Position numbers and translations under genes: made by a program. From Owenia fusiformis (lineage: Eukaryota; Annelida; Polychaeta; Sabellida; Oweniidae), in assembly GCA_903813345.2 (NCBI GenBank), contig CAIIXF020000012.1, positions 2,583,318-2,647,317 of the forward strand: 64,000 nucleotides of DNA. Direction: 5' to 3'. Within the stretch, counting starts at the first letter, position 1, and the number at the start of each line of letters is the position of its first letter. This document shows, piece after piece, positions 1 to 11,786 of this stretch. The notes below the pieces were generated by a model. That model saw nothing but the letters and a program-made list of their open reading frames with translations, made no database searches and was not told where the DNA came from.

Positions 1-933
1 CTAATGCTTTATATATAGCGATGCAACGAAAACCGGAACAAAGTAAAACCAATTTTTTAGCTTAGTTCTTCATTGATTTCTACAACTGGCTGAATTTTCT
101 CAGCTACAGTATATGTATAGTGTTTTTTGAGGTCCTCTTTTTTCATAATTCAATCAGTACCTAGAATTCTCATGATGTTGTCATAACAACTTACAAAACA
201 ATGTCTCATTAGCCTACAATGATTATTTTATTTTACCTCCTTTTTTGAAGAGTTCTACAAGTTAGATAAGATGAGTAGAAGACAGTGTAGATTTACATTT
301 AGCATCGAAATATGAAGAAATCATGGTGAAATGCTACAAAAGTTACCTCCTTTTGGGGGCGTTTATGGTGGCCATACTTATTCGTGGCTTGTCCACACAA
401 CATATAAAAGCAATATAAACATTGTATCTATATTGTAAATTTGGAGAATCATATACATCTCCGTTTTATGGTATATATTTTGTGTATTGGAATATTGTAT
501 TCGCAACTTGTACGTTGACTGCAAGTTTATTGCCCGCGCTGGTCACAATTTGATCCTCGAATAAATTGTATCGGTGGGCTTGTTTTCAAAACTTGGAATT
601 AGTGAGGAATATGTGTAGAAATTCCTACTTACGGTGTGTAATACTGGCACCTATCAGTTTTGAAATGAGATTGCCACCTTTCAGTATATTTGAAGGGCAT
701 ATTACGCTGCGGACAATTACACTTAAAATGGCTGGAATTTAGTACCAATGTTAATATATAGAGGGAGTCTGTAGTATATTGTCGCACAATTTCTCTAGGT
801 TTATCACAGTAGGGTTTTTAACACAAATGTACTTAGGAAAAACAATGTTTTTGTAAATTTTTGATGAGATGGCTATACTGTACATTATCTATTCATTGTT
901 ATTTATTACTGTTTTGTATATATATATATACAG
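1..933. other. No recognisable gene
   Basis: AT-rich sequence with frequent stops in all frames. I see no exon I can name. If the candidate exon at 934 is real, this stretch would include the intron before it. Confidence 0.5.
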
Positions 934-1071
934 GAGAACTTAGAAGATAACATCTGTGAACTTGAAAAGTTACAAGAGGTCTTGCTTGCTATTTTAACCC
1001 AGTTTACTATTGTAGTTTTATGTCTTGTCATGACAGGATTAGATATGCCAAATGACGTTTTCTTGTCATGA
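934..1071 (+). CDS. Candidate terminal exon: coiled-coil plus hydrophobic tail, gene unknown
   Basis: A pyrimidine/TA-rich tract ending in CAG at 931-933 is followed by 45 open codons to a TGA at 1069-1071. The encoded tail starts with an acidic, heptad-like segment (ENLEDNICELEKLQE) and continues into a hydrophobic run (VLLAILTQFTIVVLCLVM) that could be a C-terminal membrane anchor. I do not recognise the protein, and upstream exons would lie outside the window or unseen in 1-930. The only support is the splice acceptor and the amphipathic-then-hydrophobic pattern, so this may be chance. Confidence 0.22.
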   Translation, partial: ENLEDNICELEKLQEVLLAILTQFTIVVLCLVMTGLDMPNDVFLS

Positions 1072-4000
1072 AAGCCAAAATGGACGCCAAACACAAGAAA
1101 ATATCAAATTTTCATCTGGCTTGTCATGGCAAGGTATTCTTACATTTTAACAAAGCTATTTTTATATAGGATGGGAAGTTGTGCGAGGCTGTATTGCGAC
1201 CTTTTAGTGTAAAGTTAGGACAAATGATGATGTACACAGTGTAAAAAGTTCACAACATATATAGTATATACTAACATATATTGAGCATATATTTATGCCC
1301 GATCATTATGCATCATAATATTTACTTCTTCATCAATCGCATAACTTATCTGGTTATTTATAATATTATTTTAAATTAAGTAAATGGGTTAAAGGTGATG
1401 TGAGATTTTGAACAAATGTTTTTCCTCTTTTTGCATTGTTCAGAGAGCATATTTGTTATGTACAGAAACTAAGCTTAAAGTGTACAGTATAGGGTAGCTA
1501 TAGTGTTAGGTTTAGGTAGGGCAATTATGAGCATCATGGCCAGGAATAATCCAAGACTCACATATGGCGTAAAAGAATTCCATTTAGCCCCAACGGTGGA
1601 TCAGTTAAAACAAGACATTGGTTTTGAAGAAATCGTCATGTTACGTTATTGTTTGACTGTAAGGCCCGATTGTACAACGAGTCTGCCTATGTGTCGGGAA
1701 TTTTTGTCTGGCTCAATCACTGCTATGAGATTTTACGTTTGGGGTGAAACCCAAGCAATCATTTTGTTGTTTTCACATCCCATTCTAGATTCAAGGGGGT
1801 CATGCATTCTCTCACATCCTTCATTTGAAAAAATTAATCCTAATTTGCCTTTATTTTTTCCATACTTCATTTCGAGATCATATTTTAAACACAAAATGTG
1901 AAAGGAGATGTCCTTTATCGGCAATTATCATGAAGTAATAGCCTAATTTCGAAGGTGAATTTCTCAATTTTGACCTCAATTAGACCTAATTTTCAGATTT
2001 CCTTATCTTTGATTGGTTGAGAGAAGGCATGATCTCAAATGGATCCTTGTGTCTCATTCAATGCTACCTCTACATGAATATTAAGATCTACTCTCGCAAA
2101 ATGTTTCATGACACTTTTAACAATTTTTAATTTTTAGGCATTTCGACGTCTCTGGTTAATCTTGATGAACCGGGGAATGTCAGCCATTTTGAATTTTTAC
2201 GGTGAATGAACAAACTGCATTTCTGTCGGAGCGATGTTAAATTCATGAATTTTAAAAAAGAGCTTTTATATATACGTATCATACACGCACTTTTACTAGA
2301 ATTTTTAGATTTCATTTTTTGTGATTGTACAACAAAGTGATCGAAATGTTAATATGCATAAAAACGCAAGCATTTGTTATTTTTTGTTCAATGCACAAGT
2401 TGTTTTAGATAGTGCACCAGATTATTTACGATTCTCCGTCTTGTCTTTTAAAAATTTTAAGTGACTGTGTAAAATGCAATAATTCGTAATAATAATATGT
2501 TATATAGTTGTATTCACGAAATCCGACCTAGTATAATGTGATTCTGGTTACATTCAAAGTTGTGGGTGATGCAATCTCTCAACTTGTAATAAATTATGAA
2601 GAAAGATTGAGGTATTTTATCCTCTGCACTTTGCCGTAACTGGTTATATGAAGTAATAATAATAGAGTTATCTGTAACAGTGTCAAAAATGTAATATGAA
2701 AAAAGCAATGTAAAATTTATCAAAATCGGGTATATATATGTATGTCCTAAGTCTATTTATAAAGAAGGTAGTTAATGTCTCTACTGTAAACAGTGTATTT
2801 ATGTATAAAGATATCAACAGATCTGTTAGCTAATAGATGGACATAGCGTAGTGATGTCACCATGGTTACGCTCGCACACCAAGGTCCTCTGGTGTCAGTT
2901 TTCCGTACTATATTAGATTTAGTTCTGACCTAACACAGCACGTAACACCTTAACCAAAACATGTGCCAAATTAGCATTCATATTGCATATAGAGACATCT
3001 ATTGAGACGTTTAAGATTGTGCGATGTCGGCAGATATCAGGTCACAAACTATGAACTAGTGTACAGTTAGTTTGGGCCTTGAAGGCCATTGTAAGTACGT
3101 ACAGGGTCTAAGTTATATTGTATACATTAATTATTGAAATATTTAAGGCTTTAATATAGGTAGAATCCCTAGGCTAGTTTGAGTGTACAGTTAGATAAAG
3201 GACTCCGGGGGGAAGGCGAACAATTCTGTGCCCTTTGGCTTAATTTGGCAATAATTACTTTTATCCATGAAAGATGGCACTGAGGAGTTTGTTATTATGG
3301 TTTATATGGTGCTTCAGCAAATCACCATGGTGACCATCAGTTATGGATAATAGTGGATTGATTTCGTCCAGTAAGGTTAAGAATATAAGCTTACTATTTG
3401 TACTTAGTTCACCTTCATATAGAAGTCCTTGGTTTTCATATATCTTTTCATAAATCCCATGTTTTCACGAATCTTCAAATTTTTGTATAAAGATGCCATT
3501 GAATTTATGTAAAATCCCAAAATTAGTAGTGTGGATTTGATATACATTCATGGGTTTTGATGCGAAATGAAGTATTGTGAAGAAAATGGTGTTTTTCTGG
3601 AGATAGGAGGTGCATTTATAGAGGGCGTTTTCCTCCCGTGTTCAGGTCAGTTGATTATATATGCAACTTAATATATTTATGACAAAAATGTATTGGATTT
3701 AATATTATCAGATTGTATTTCAAACTGTTCAAAAGATGTCTCTGAATGCAATGTTTATAATTGGTGTGTCCGGGTCAGTTGAATGAACATACAGAATATT
3801 GGGGACACCTGCCCAACCTTGCACCCCTCCATGGTGCTAAGATGGACTCTTCTAAAGTGGTCATGGTTCATTTATTGTTTACACCAAGGGGTGATAGGTT
3901 AAAGATTTATTGAAATAAAATGTCCATGTGTAAATTGTGCAAGAACGAGCAATTATTAAAAATAAAAATGTTTGGAAAATGTATATAAAATATAACTTGT

Positions 4001-5487
4001 TTTTGTTATGTTATTAAATCAATGTGATGATCCCAAAAATGAAACTACTTTTCATGAAAAAATATTCGGCAGTCTATGCAGATTTCATCAAGACCCTGTT
4101 GTCAATGGACCCAGCCAAATACCTGCTAATACCTGCCAAACTGAAACTCACTGATACACCCCCCTTCATAAGTATAGCAAGTGGATGTTTTCATTCACTA
4201 ACATATCATAGTCTGTCAATGTTTGAAGCTTAATTTTGTTCCTTAAATACAATATTTCAAAATATATGACAAAGATGATTTTTCCTGAATCGGCAAACAC
4301 AAATAAGTTTTTAATAAGTCATCCAAAAGGAGACTTCTGCTTGCCAAACTTATTGAGGGTAGTGTACTTAACATTAATATGCAACATATACTACTGAGCC
4401 CTACTGGATTGGGAATTGCTATATATAATATGAAACAGACTCGTCTATTGTCAAAGCTTGTGACATTTTGATGTAAAAACAGATATATCAAAAATGGCTC
4501 ATTGCATAGTAACCATCAAATTGTAGAACTGTAGCAGAAATTTCTTTACAAGTTTGAGAAAAGAATCACAACTTGTCCCCTACCCCTATGACAGAAAAGG
4601 TGGCAAATATAACAAACAAAATCAGATGTGTGTGACCATGAAAATACAAAATGTATTTGTAGTGTTTTAATTCATCAACATAAAAATACATGTATACATG
4701 TATTAGCCCAGATTAAGATTTAAAAGGTTTCAGTTTCTCACCTCATTAACTTGGATAAAATAAATAGTACCATGGGTACTGGGCTCACATAGTATAGTAA
4801 TTTCAGTCTTATTGAAAGCATGTACATTCCAAGTACACTACCATTTAATCTAAATTGATTTGTTTAAAGCTGTTCATAATGTTGTTTATAATATCATCTT
4901 TAATTTGTACAAGTTCAATGTCAGACACCACCACAACAGACAGGCGGATATCTGGAGATACTTGAATTGATGAAAAGCTAAACAAAGACACAAATAATGT
5001 TGAAAAGGTTGTTGACATAGAATTCATGACCAGTGACAAGATAAGAGAGCCACTAGAGGTGATATTATCACTCTTTGACTCTATGAGAGACTTATGCTTG
5101 GTTATTGGTGCTGTACTATTTATGCACAAGGGAACATCTCATAGTGCTATCTATGTTTGAGTGAAATAAGGCAGTGTAGTCACATCTGAAGAAAAAATAT
5201 GTTTCAGAACAGTGTTTTTGACTTTTGAAAACATCCACTGGTCACATGAGTCATTTTAAAAATAAAACATATCATAGACTTTATATTCCTCGAACATCCA
5301 ATGATAAAAAGGACCTGCAACTGACAAATCCTGCAACACAATTGGCTAACATTCATCACATGATAGCAATCCCCAGTGCATGATGGTAACAACAGACAGT
5401 TCCCTCTGCTGCTCAAAAGCTATCAAATCATATGATGTAAAGAACATACAATAAAGCTTTTTCAGTCTATGAGCCCATCAGGCAAAC
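1072..5487. other. Non-coding region, no recognisable gene
   Basis: About 4.4 kb of AT-rich DNA. Short open frames exist (for example around 1503-1901 and 4024-4233) but show no family motif, no splice-supported extension and no conserved pattern. An AATAAA-containing stretch near 3910-3990 could be a polyadenylation site for a plus-strand transcript, which would fit a long 3' UTR after the candidate exon at 934. This is not demonstrable from sequence alone. Confidence 0.4.
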
Positions 5488-8400
5488 ATGGCTAGAAAAG
5501 AATTGCTGCTACTCCAGATCATCCTGGTGGCTTTTCTGGCCCCAGGGGTGCAGCCTCAGCCTCTGACCCCAGAGGAGAGGACGCGTGTGGATGAGTTTAT
5601 GAGAGAGGTGAGGGAGTGCTCCAGCCACACAGGCATGATTGTAAGCATGGTGCGTGGGGGAGAGACTGTCTTCACAGGAGGTAGGTTCACTTTTCAACAG
5701 TATCCAGGGGGGAGGTTCAAACTTGGGGGAGAGACTGTCTTCACAGGAAGTAGGTTCACTTTTCAACAGTATCCAGGGGGGGGGAGGTTCAAACTTGACA
5801 ACCACAGGCCAAAATCACTTGAAAAATCCTCAAAATGGTGAAAAATGCATGATTTTGTAAAAAATTATTCAGGACCCTCGAACGCCCCAAATGGCTATGG
5901 TCTGGTGTCTAACCTTTAAGAAACATTTTTTTAGCTTATGGATTAGCAGTAGATAATGAGGGCACAGAGAATGACATCCCTGCTACTACTTCCACTGTGT
6001 TTCCTATAGCTTCCTGCTCTAAGCACTTCACAGGAACCATTATTGGACATGTCTTGCAGAACACCAAGTATGAAATATATTCAGAAATTAATAAATAAAC
6101 TAGATAACAGCAATACCAAGGTGTAATAAATCCCATTAATGAAAATAGCCAATGTCAACAAAATCTTTCTACTTTTCCAGTACAGTAAAAAATTTCATTT
6201 TCGAGATTCCTGCCAATTAGTCAAATTGTCATTAGACAGTAAATATGTTTCAAGTATTCACACATTTAAGAATAATATAATCGCTCCACTACCACTACTA
6301 TCCAGTTAAGTATAATAAAAATGTGAAATATCACGACGCATAATTAATAAAGTAGAACACCAATTTATAACACAATACACGTATAACATTAATCATTTAA
6401 CACATTAATTGTTGCTTATCAATGCAGCTACGACTGGGATACTCCAGTGCACCAAATACTGAGAGATCAGGGTGAGGATGTATATTTCATTGATATGCTA
6501 CGGACCAATGAGATGAGTCTGAGAGACCTGTTGGCCCACAGGCATGGTATACCAGGCCATGATGTCATCCTGGCAGCAAACACATTCAGCAGAGAGGAAC
6601 TCATGCAGTATGTACCACTTTTACACATGAAATGATAATCAATGCAAAACTAAAGTTTGTTCAACCCACTCATCTCTAAAATGGTATCACCCATAGGTCA
6701 AGGAACATGTATTGTATTTGACTTTAATTTGGCGATCATTTTTGGTGAGCATGTTTTTCGTTCAGTGCATTTTCAAGATGGCCCGGCCGTTTAAATTGAT
6801 AGAAACAAAAAGAAATATTGAAGAAATTGTTTATCAACAACACTGAAACTGAATTTTAAATTTTGTATGTACTTCTTGTGTACATGAAACTCAATCTAAA
6901 ATGGTATCACCTGTATGTTTCTTTTCACATTGGATTATGGTTTGGGATAGTTGGGGTTTGTTTTTCCTTATGACTGGTGTACACTTAGATAATTTATTTT
7001 TCTTGTTAGGTTCTGGAACAATTTTTGGTCCTTTTCCTTTGGAACTTGTGCGCTCATTCAAGGGAGAAACCTTTGCAGTTTTTAATTTACACATGTAATG
7101 ATATCTCTCTTACCTATCGCTTTTTTCAATTCACTTAGATGTTTTCTTTTTCTTGTTGGGTTCTGAAACATTTTTGGTCCTTTTCCTTTGGCACTTGTGC
7201 ATTCATTCAAGACAGAAACCTTTGCAGTTTTTTATTTACACATTTAATAATATCTTTGCTCTCAACAGACAACACTCACAGAATTCAAGAATCAATCTAA
7301 AATGATATCTATTTCATTAGAAACTTTTTCATTTGTCTCAACCAATCAAATCACATCTCTATTGTTCTTTATAACTCAAAAATGAATGACCTCAGGATTG
7401 TACCAGCTAGTCCAGTAAAAGTAAGAAAATAAGTTATTAACCTTGAATCATATACAAAAAGTCTACAAAAATGAAAGTTATGTGGTGGAATAAGGTTAAA
7501 ATTTGATTCAAATATACTCCCTACCATACCGACTAAAACTATTAATTTTTCCTTAAATCACTGTTACTTGTAGACGAATCCGCTTCCTGAAACCGACATC
7601 ACCAATAAGAAATAACTACGATTACAATAACATCCTCTATGGACTAGCAGCTTATGTTGTCGAGAAAATCTCTGGAAAAACATGGGACCAACTTCTCAAA
7701 GAAGAATTCTGGGATAAATTGGGGATGACCAGGACATCAACATTGTTGCTTGGGAATAGTACTGGCTATGATGGGTGGGCTAGAGGGCATGTGAGCCTCC
7801 TGGGAGAAAGCATCCTTGGACCACTGGACATGGCACGATTTGGGTGAGTTAACATTACAGGAGGCATTTTGGAATACTTTCTTGCTGTGTTTCTGTACCC
7901 ATTTTGATACCATCATATATATGTATGATGATGGAGATTATTCTTAGTCGATGAATCCGCTTGAAAAATCCTTGGTACGTCTCTGGAGTTGTTGGAGAAC
8001 TTGGATATGCATTGCGACAAGATATGCCACATTTCTTATAATAATAATGTACCAATGTACAAGAAAACAAGCATTAAAATATGCAAACTTGTTTAATAAA
8101 CTGTATTATAACTGAACCTATTCCCAATGTAGGATTTAATAAAAATGGGTCACGTCATGAAGCCGTTTTGTTGATTATAGAGGGGTTGCCCGTGGAGCTG
8201 CTGGTGCTGGGGGAGTAGCAATTACAGCAGAGGACTGGGGGCGCTGGATGAACTTCCAGATGCACAACATACAAGAAGAAATTACACATCCTCAGATCAT
8301 TGATGATGTCAGGAGTACTTCACAAATTACGAGGCGACTAGTGAGACGTGGCAGCACGAAGCCTGACAGACCATGGTTCAGGGGCAATGTAGGCTACGGA

Positions 8401-10919
8401 CTGGGTTGGGGCATGGGCTGGTATAGAGGTAAGAAAGACCATGGTTTAATGGGTGTTATAAAGAAACCATACCAGCTATAGTAGATAATGGATTGGGAAT
8501 TAATGTGAATTTTCGTCATTTAACTTTTAATGAGGTATCGATAGCTGAATATATAAATCATATCTTCAATTCATAGACCATGCATCACTAGTTGATTAAA
8601 ATGACAATAACTTATTCATATTTAAGGCAACCCAACAGTATCACATGGAGGAAGTCTTCTGTTCTATACATCAAGCATGGGAATGCTTCCATATAGGAAC
8701 ATAGGGGTGGGCATGGCAGTTAACAACCCAGGCAGTCCCAGTAGGGCCTCCCAGTTTGCCATGGATATCCTTCTTGGGGTAGAGCCAACTGTTAACATAT
8801 CTACAGTGTGTGGCCTTATACAGAAAGACAAAGAGGAACAAGAGGCTGATCTTGAAAATGAAGATGGAATGGTGAGACAATTAGCCAACCATTTGTTTTA
8901 TGTAATCCCTTGTGCTTTTTCACTTTAAGGTAATCCATCTGTATCACACGGTGGCAGCTTGTTATTCTACAGTTCAAGAACACAGATGTTGCCATACAGG
9001 AACATAGGAGTTGGCATGGCAGTTAACAACCCGGGCAGTCCAAGTAGGGCTTCGAGGTTTGCCATTGATATCCTTCTTGGGGTGGAACCAACTGTTAATA
9101 TCTCCTCTGTGTGTGGTCTCATACAGAAAGACAAAGAGAATGAAGACATTGAAGATGAAGCTGAGGCTGTAATGGTGAGGCAACCCTGCCCCCACCTGTT
9201 GTAATGACAGCACTATAGAGAACTCTCACGCATCGAAGCATCTTGGAGTTTAGCATCATTAAAATTAAGCTGCCTTAAATCCAGTTCAAAATCCATTTGC
9301 TCCAAGCTGATCATGGTTAAAATTTAAAATACTGCAGCATATATCAAGGAGGCCGAACCATCTGCTATTATAAATCTTTAGTTAACTGAAGAGAATGTAT
9401 TCATGAATCATGTACTCATGTTTTTAATATGCAAACATTTCCATAAGTTTTGTTGGAATCCTTATTTCAATAATAGAACTGAGAACAACTGAATAATGTC
9501 TTAGAACCCTGGGTTCTATAACCCAACTGATACCACAGAAGTGAATGTATTACTTATGCTTCTAGGATGAAGACTTCCCAGGGATGAAACTAATGCTGCA
9601 GGGAATCATCCGCAATCTCCCTAAAGATGAACTCAACCAACTAAAAAAGGCAGTCAAGCAAAAGAAAACACATAATCTATTTATGGATAAACACATGAAC
9701 AAGCTCTTCAAAGCTCTGGCTGATATGGATGAAAATCCACGACGTAAGGTGAAAAAACTTAGGAAACGTCGTCAGGCAGGGCGCCCTCTGGATGCCTACA
9801 CAGGGACCTTCGGTAACTTTGCCTATGGGAATGTGACCATTTCTATATACCCTGATGATCCCGATGATGACTTCACAGGTAATACATATTAGCTGTGGAT
9901 GGCTTGTACATGAATTAAGATTTTAAGCACTGAACTCAATACTTTGTTGGTAAAACATATCACAAGTGGATTGTTCCTTCCTTACGCCAAAACCAAAGGT
10001 TGAGTATTTCATGTTAGGTTAGTGATTGTGCTACATATCAAACAATCCGAAAAAAATAAAAATTTTCACAAGACAGCATTGCAAAATCTTACATTAATGA
10101 ATGTTGGAATCTATGGTTTATAAATTGTTGGAAATTACATCAAACTTCATAAAGATCTAGACTTCCTTAGTATATTTCTTTGAACTCAATATCCCGAAGA
10201 CAATCTACAATAGATTACCTACATACCAAGTGTTCATTTACAACAAGTGACATCTATAAAATGAAAGTGTATTATTTTAACACATATGGGAAGGGAAGAG
10301 AGTAAACCATGTAAGTATCTTTCCATTTCCAGGTGACCTTATGTTGACATATGGCCAGATAGAGTTGACTCTAGATAGAGATGAAGAAAACCCTGATAAG
10401 TTTGACATCAGTATCCTGGGCCTAGTTGAAATATTTGGTGACCAGGTAATCGTTAAAATGAGCTACATTGTATAGTGCGATGGTTATGGCCATGTCTGAA
10501 TGATTGAACTGAGCCAGTATTATATAAAGTGATGACAGTACTAACAACATATAGACAGTTTGTTTGCCCTTTTAATACCAATATTAAGTTTTGTTTTGAA
10601 ACCCTTATTATCATTTGTTGATACCAAGTTAGACTCATTTGTGACACTTATATGCAGATAAACTTCAATCATAATTGATGTCTCAATATTTAAATTCTTA
10701 ATAATCTTAATAATATATCTCATTTCTCAGCAACGGAATTTCATGTGTTTACAGGTTACATTCTGGGGCTCTGGGCCTGATGGAAACATAGACAGGGCAG
10801 AGATCCCTCTTGACCCCAGGGATGGGCCATACAGCTATGCTAGGGACCGTATGTTTTCAGATGCTCCGCCACCAAACACAGGAAACTGTCCAAACCCTCC
10901 GGTTTGCTTAGAGACATAA
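5488..10919 (+). CDS. Secreted beta-lactamase-related serine hydrolase (class C fold)
   Basis: Coding exons: 5488-5680, 5935-6067, 6428-6607, 7574-7843, 8181-8428, one of 8627-8871 or 8930-9174, 9566-9878, 10333-10445 and 10755-10919. With one copy of exon 6 they total 1860 nt (619 aa plus stop) in unbroken frame with GT-AG junctions. The start is the Met that opens a clear signal peptide (LLLLQIILVAFLAPGVQPQ). Family landmarks are the SxxK nucleophile motif S91-C-S-K94, the YxN motif Y186-N-N188, and H348-G-G in the place of the KTG box. After the catalytic domain comes a C-terminal beta domain with GTFGNFAYG, like the small domain found after bacterial and animal serine beta-lactamase-like proteins. 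The family includes carboxypeptidases, esterases and LACTB-like peptidases, so substrate and reaction cannot be named. Extracellular location is inferred from the signal peptide and the absence of a later membrane segment. Exon 1 and exon 6 both carry tandem duplications, listed separately. Confidence 0.85.
5649..5795 (+). repeat. 69-bp tandem duplication across the exon 1 splice donor
   Basis: The last ~26 nt of hydrolase exon 1, its donor and ~40 nt of intron are repeated once, with a 69-bp period (agagactgtc at 5661 and again at 5730). The first copy reads ACAGGAG|GTAGGT. The second reads ACAGGAA|GTAGGT, so a second usable donor may exist at about 5750. Only the first donor keeps the frame to exon 2 (phase 1). 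Using the second would add 69 nt (23 codons). This addition is also frame-neutral, and the frame stays open through it. Confidence 0.85.
6895..7255. repeat. ~150-bp tandem duplication in hydrolase intron 3
   Basis: Two imperfect direct copies with a ~150-bp offset (ttctggaaca at 7011 against ttctgaaaca at 7161), both ending in a run resembling aaacctttgcagttttt. The rest of intron 3 (6608-7573) shows nothing recognisable. Confidence 0.7.
8627..8871 (+). CDS. Hydrolase alternative exon 6a
   Basis: 245-nt exon encoding the H-G-G active-site strand (SHGGSLLFY) and the following helix-rich segment through KDKEEQEADLENEDGM. It is flanked by TTTAAG|GC and AATG|GTGAGA. It enters in phase 1 and leaves in phase 0, exactly like its neighbour 6b, so either one can join exon 5 to exon 7. 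Both encode 81 full codons plus the split glycine codon. The 6a-specific residues cluster at TSSMG just after the H-G-G motif and in the acidic tail. Confidence 0.8.
8930..9174 (+). CDS. Hydrolase alternative exon 6b (tandem copy of 6a)
   Basis: Also 245 nt, with closely similar protein sequence over its first ~70 codons (MLPYRNIGVGMAVNNPGSPS is identical). It differs after SHGGSLLFY (SSRTQ in place of TSSMG), at SRFAI and in the acidic tail (ENEDIEDEAEAVM). The intron between 6a and 6b (8872-8929) is only 58 nt. Including both exons would shift the frame because 245 is not a multiple of three. Both copies look under coding constraint: there are no stops and the splice sites are intact. Confidence 0.8.
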
Positions 10920-11045
10920 GCAGATGATGGTGGGAATGTATTACAGCTGAACAAAAGACACCCTTATACTCATATAGTGCAGCTAATAAATGATAATGTT
11001 TATAACTTACCATTTCTAATTTAGGACAGGACTATATATATGTCA

Positions 11046-11051
11046 AATAAA
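11046..11051 (+). terminator. Candidate polyadenylation signal of the hydrolase gene
   Basis: AATAAA 127 nt after the stop codon at 10919. A second AATAAA-like site follows at about 11079. The position fits a short 3' UTR. Confidence 0.5.
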
Positions 11052-11364
11052 TGTACATTGACTTTTTAAATCAAGAAAATAAATATAATGGCTATTAAGC
11101 TCTGGACATTTCTTTGAAAGAATAAAGAATATGTGTTTGGTTTCTTGACTTGTTTCACAATGTGGCACAATAATTTGTTATCATTAATATAATTTATTTT
11201 GTTTCTAATTTTCTCCTCCAACAAACGCTGACCTTGAGTACACCTACATACATATCTCGCCAATGAATCAAAGGTATGTCTAAAACAAGGCATTTACATG
11301 ACAAAATGTCACCACCTAGTTGCTCACAATATTATTAGTTCAACCTTAAGTCAGTTGTCAAATC

Positions 11365-11640
11365 TTATAAGACCCTTAGAAGGTCAGTGAAGGTCAAATA
11401 TTTTTTGACCTTGTGAATGTCATTGAAGGTCAAATCTATAGTCAGATTTGAACTTTTGAGAACTTCTAGACGATTTTGAAAAAGAAATTGGTCAATTTGA
11501 AGCAAGTTGAAAAAAACAACTTTTTTACCTTTTTTTACCTTGAAAAGGTCGCCGAAGGTCAAATCTTAAATATAAAGTCAGATTTGAACTTCTGAAAACT
11601 TGTAGAAGATTTTGGAAAACACCAAAGTCAGTCTAAACAG
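11365..11640. repeat. Degenerate 'gaaggtcaaat' repeat
   Basis: Several diverged copies of a motif around gaaggtcaaatct and cagatttgaacttctgaaaac, in direct and partly inverted arrangement. No coding content. It forms the left edge of the repeat-rich block ending near 13060. Confidence 0.5.
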
Positions 11641-11786
11641 TATTTGAGCCTGGCCATAGGAAAACCAGTCTTATCACAAAAATTAGCATTAGTGCTACAG
11701 AGGCAAAAGTGTGCTAAATTCAAATCAGACTTTTTGGTCTATATATGCAAGGGAAAATGTTAAGACACAAGCCATGGCTCATTATC

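Noticed and set aside
1503-1901. 132-codon open frame on the plus strand
   Set aside because: Starts at GTG, has no family motif, no splice context and biased low-complexity composition. Treated as chance.
4243-5129. Two minus-strand open frames (82 and 94 codons)
   Set aside because: Ser/Thr/Leu-rich translations typical of AT-rich non-coding DNA; no supporting splice sites or motifs.
7945-7980. Possible copy of the exon 4 acceptor of the hydrolase (gaatccgctt shared)
   Set aside because: Only about ten identical bases in a row and no matching acceptor; too weak to count with the other junction copies.
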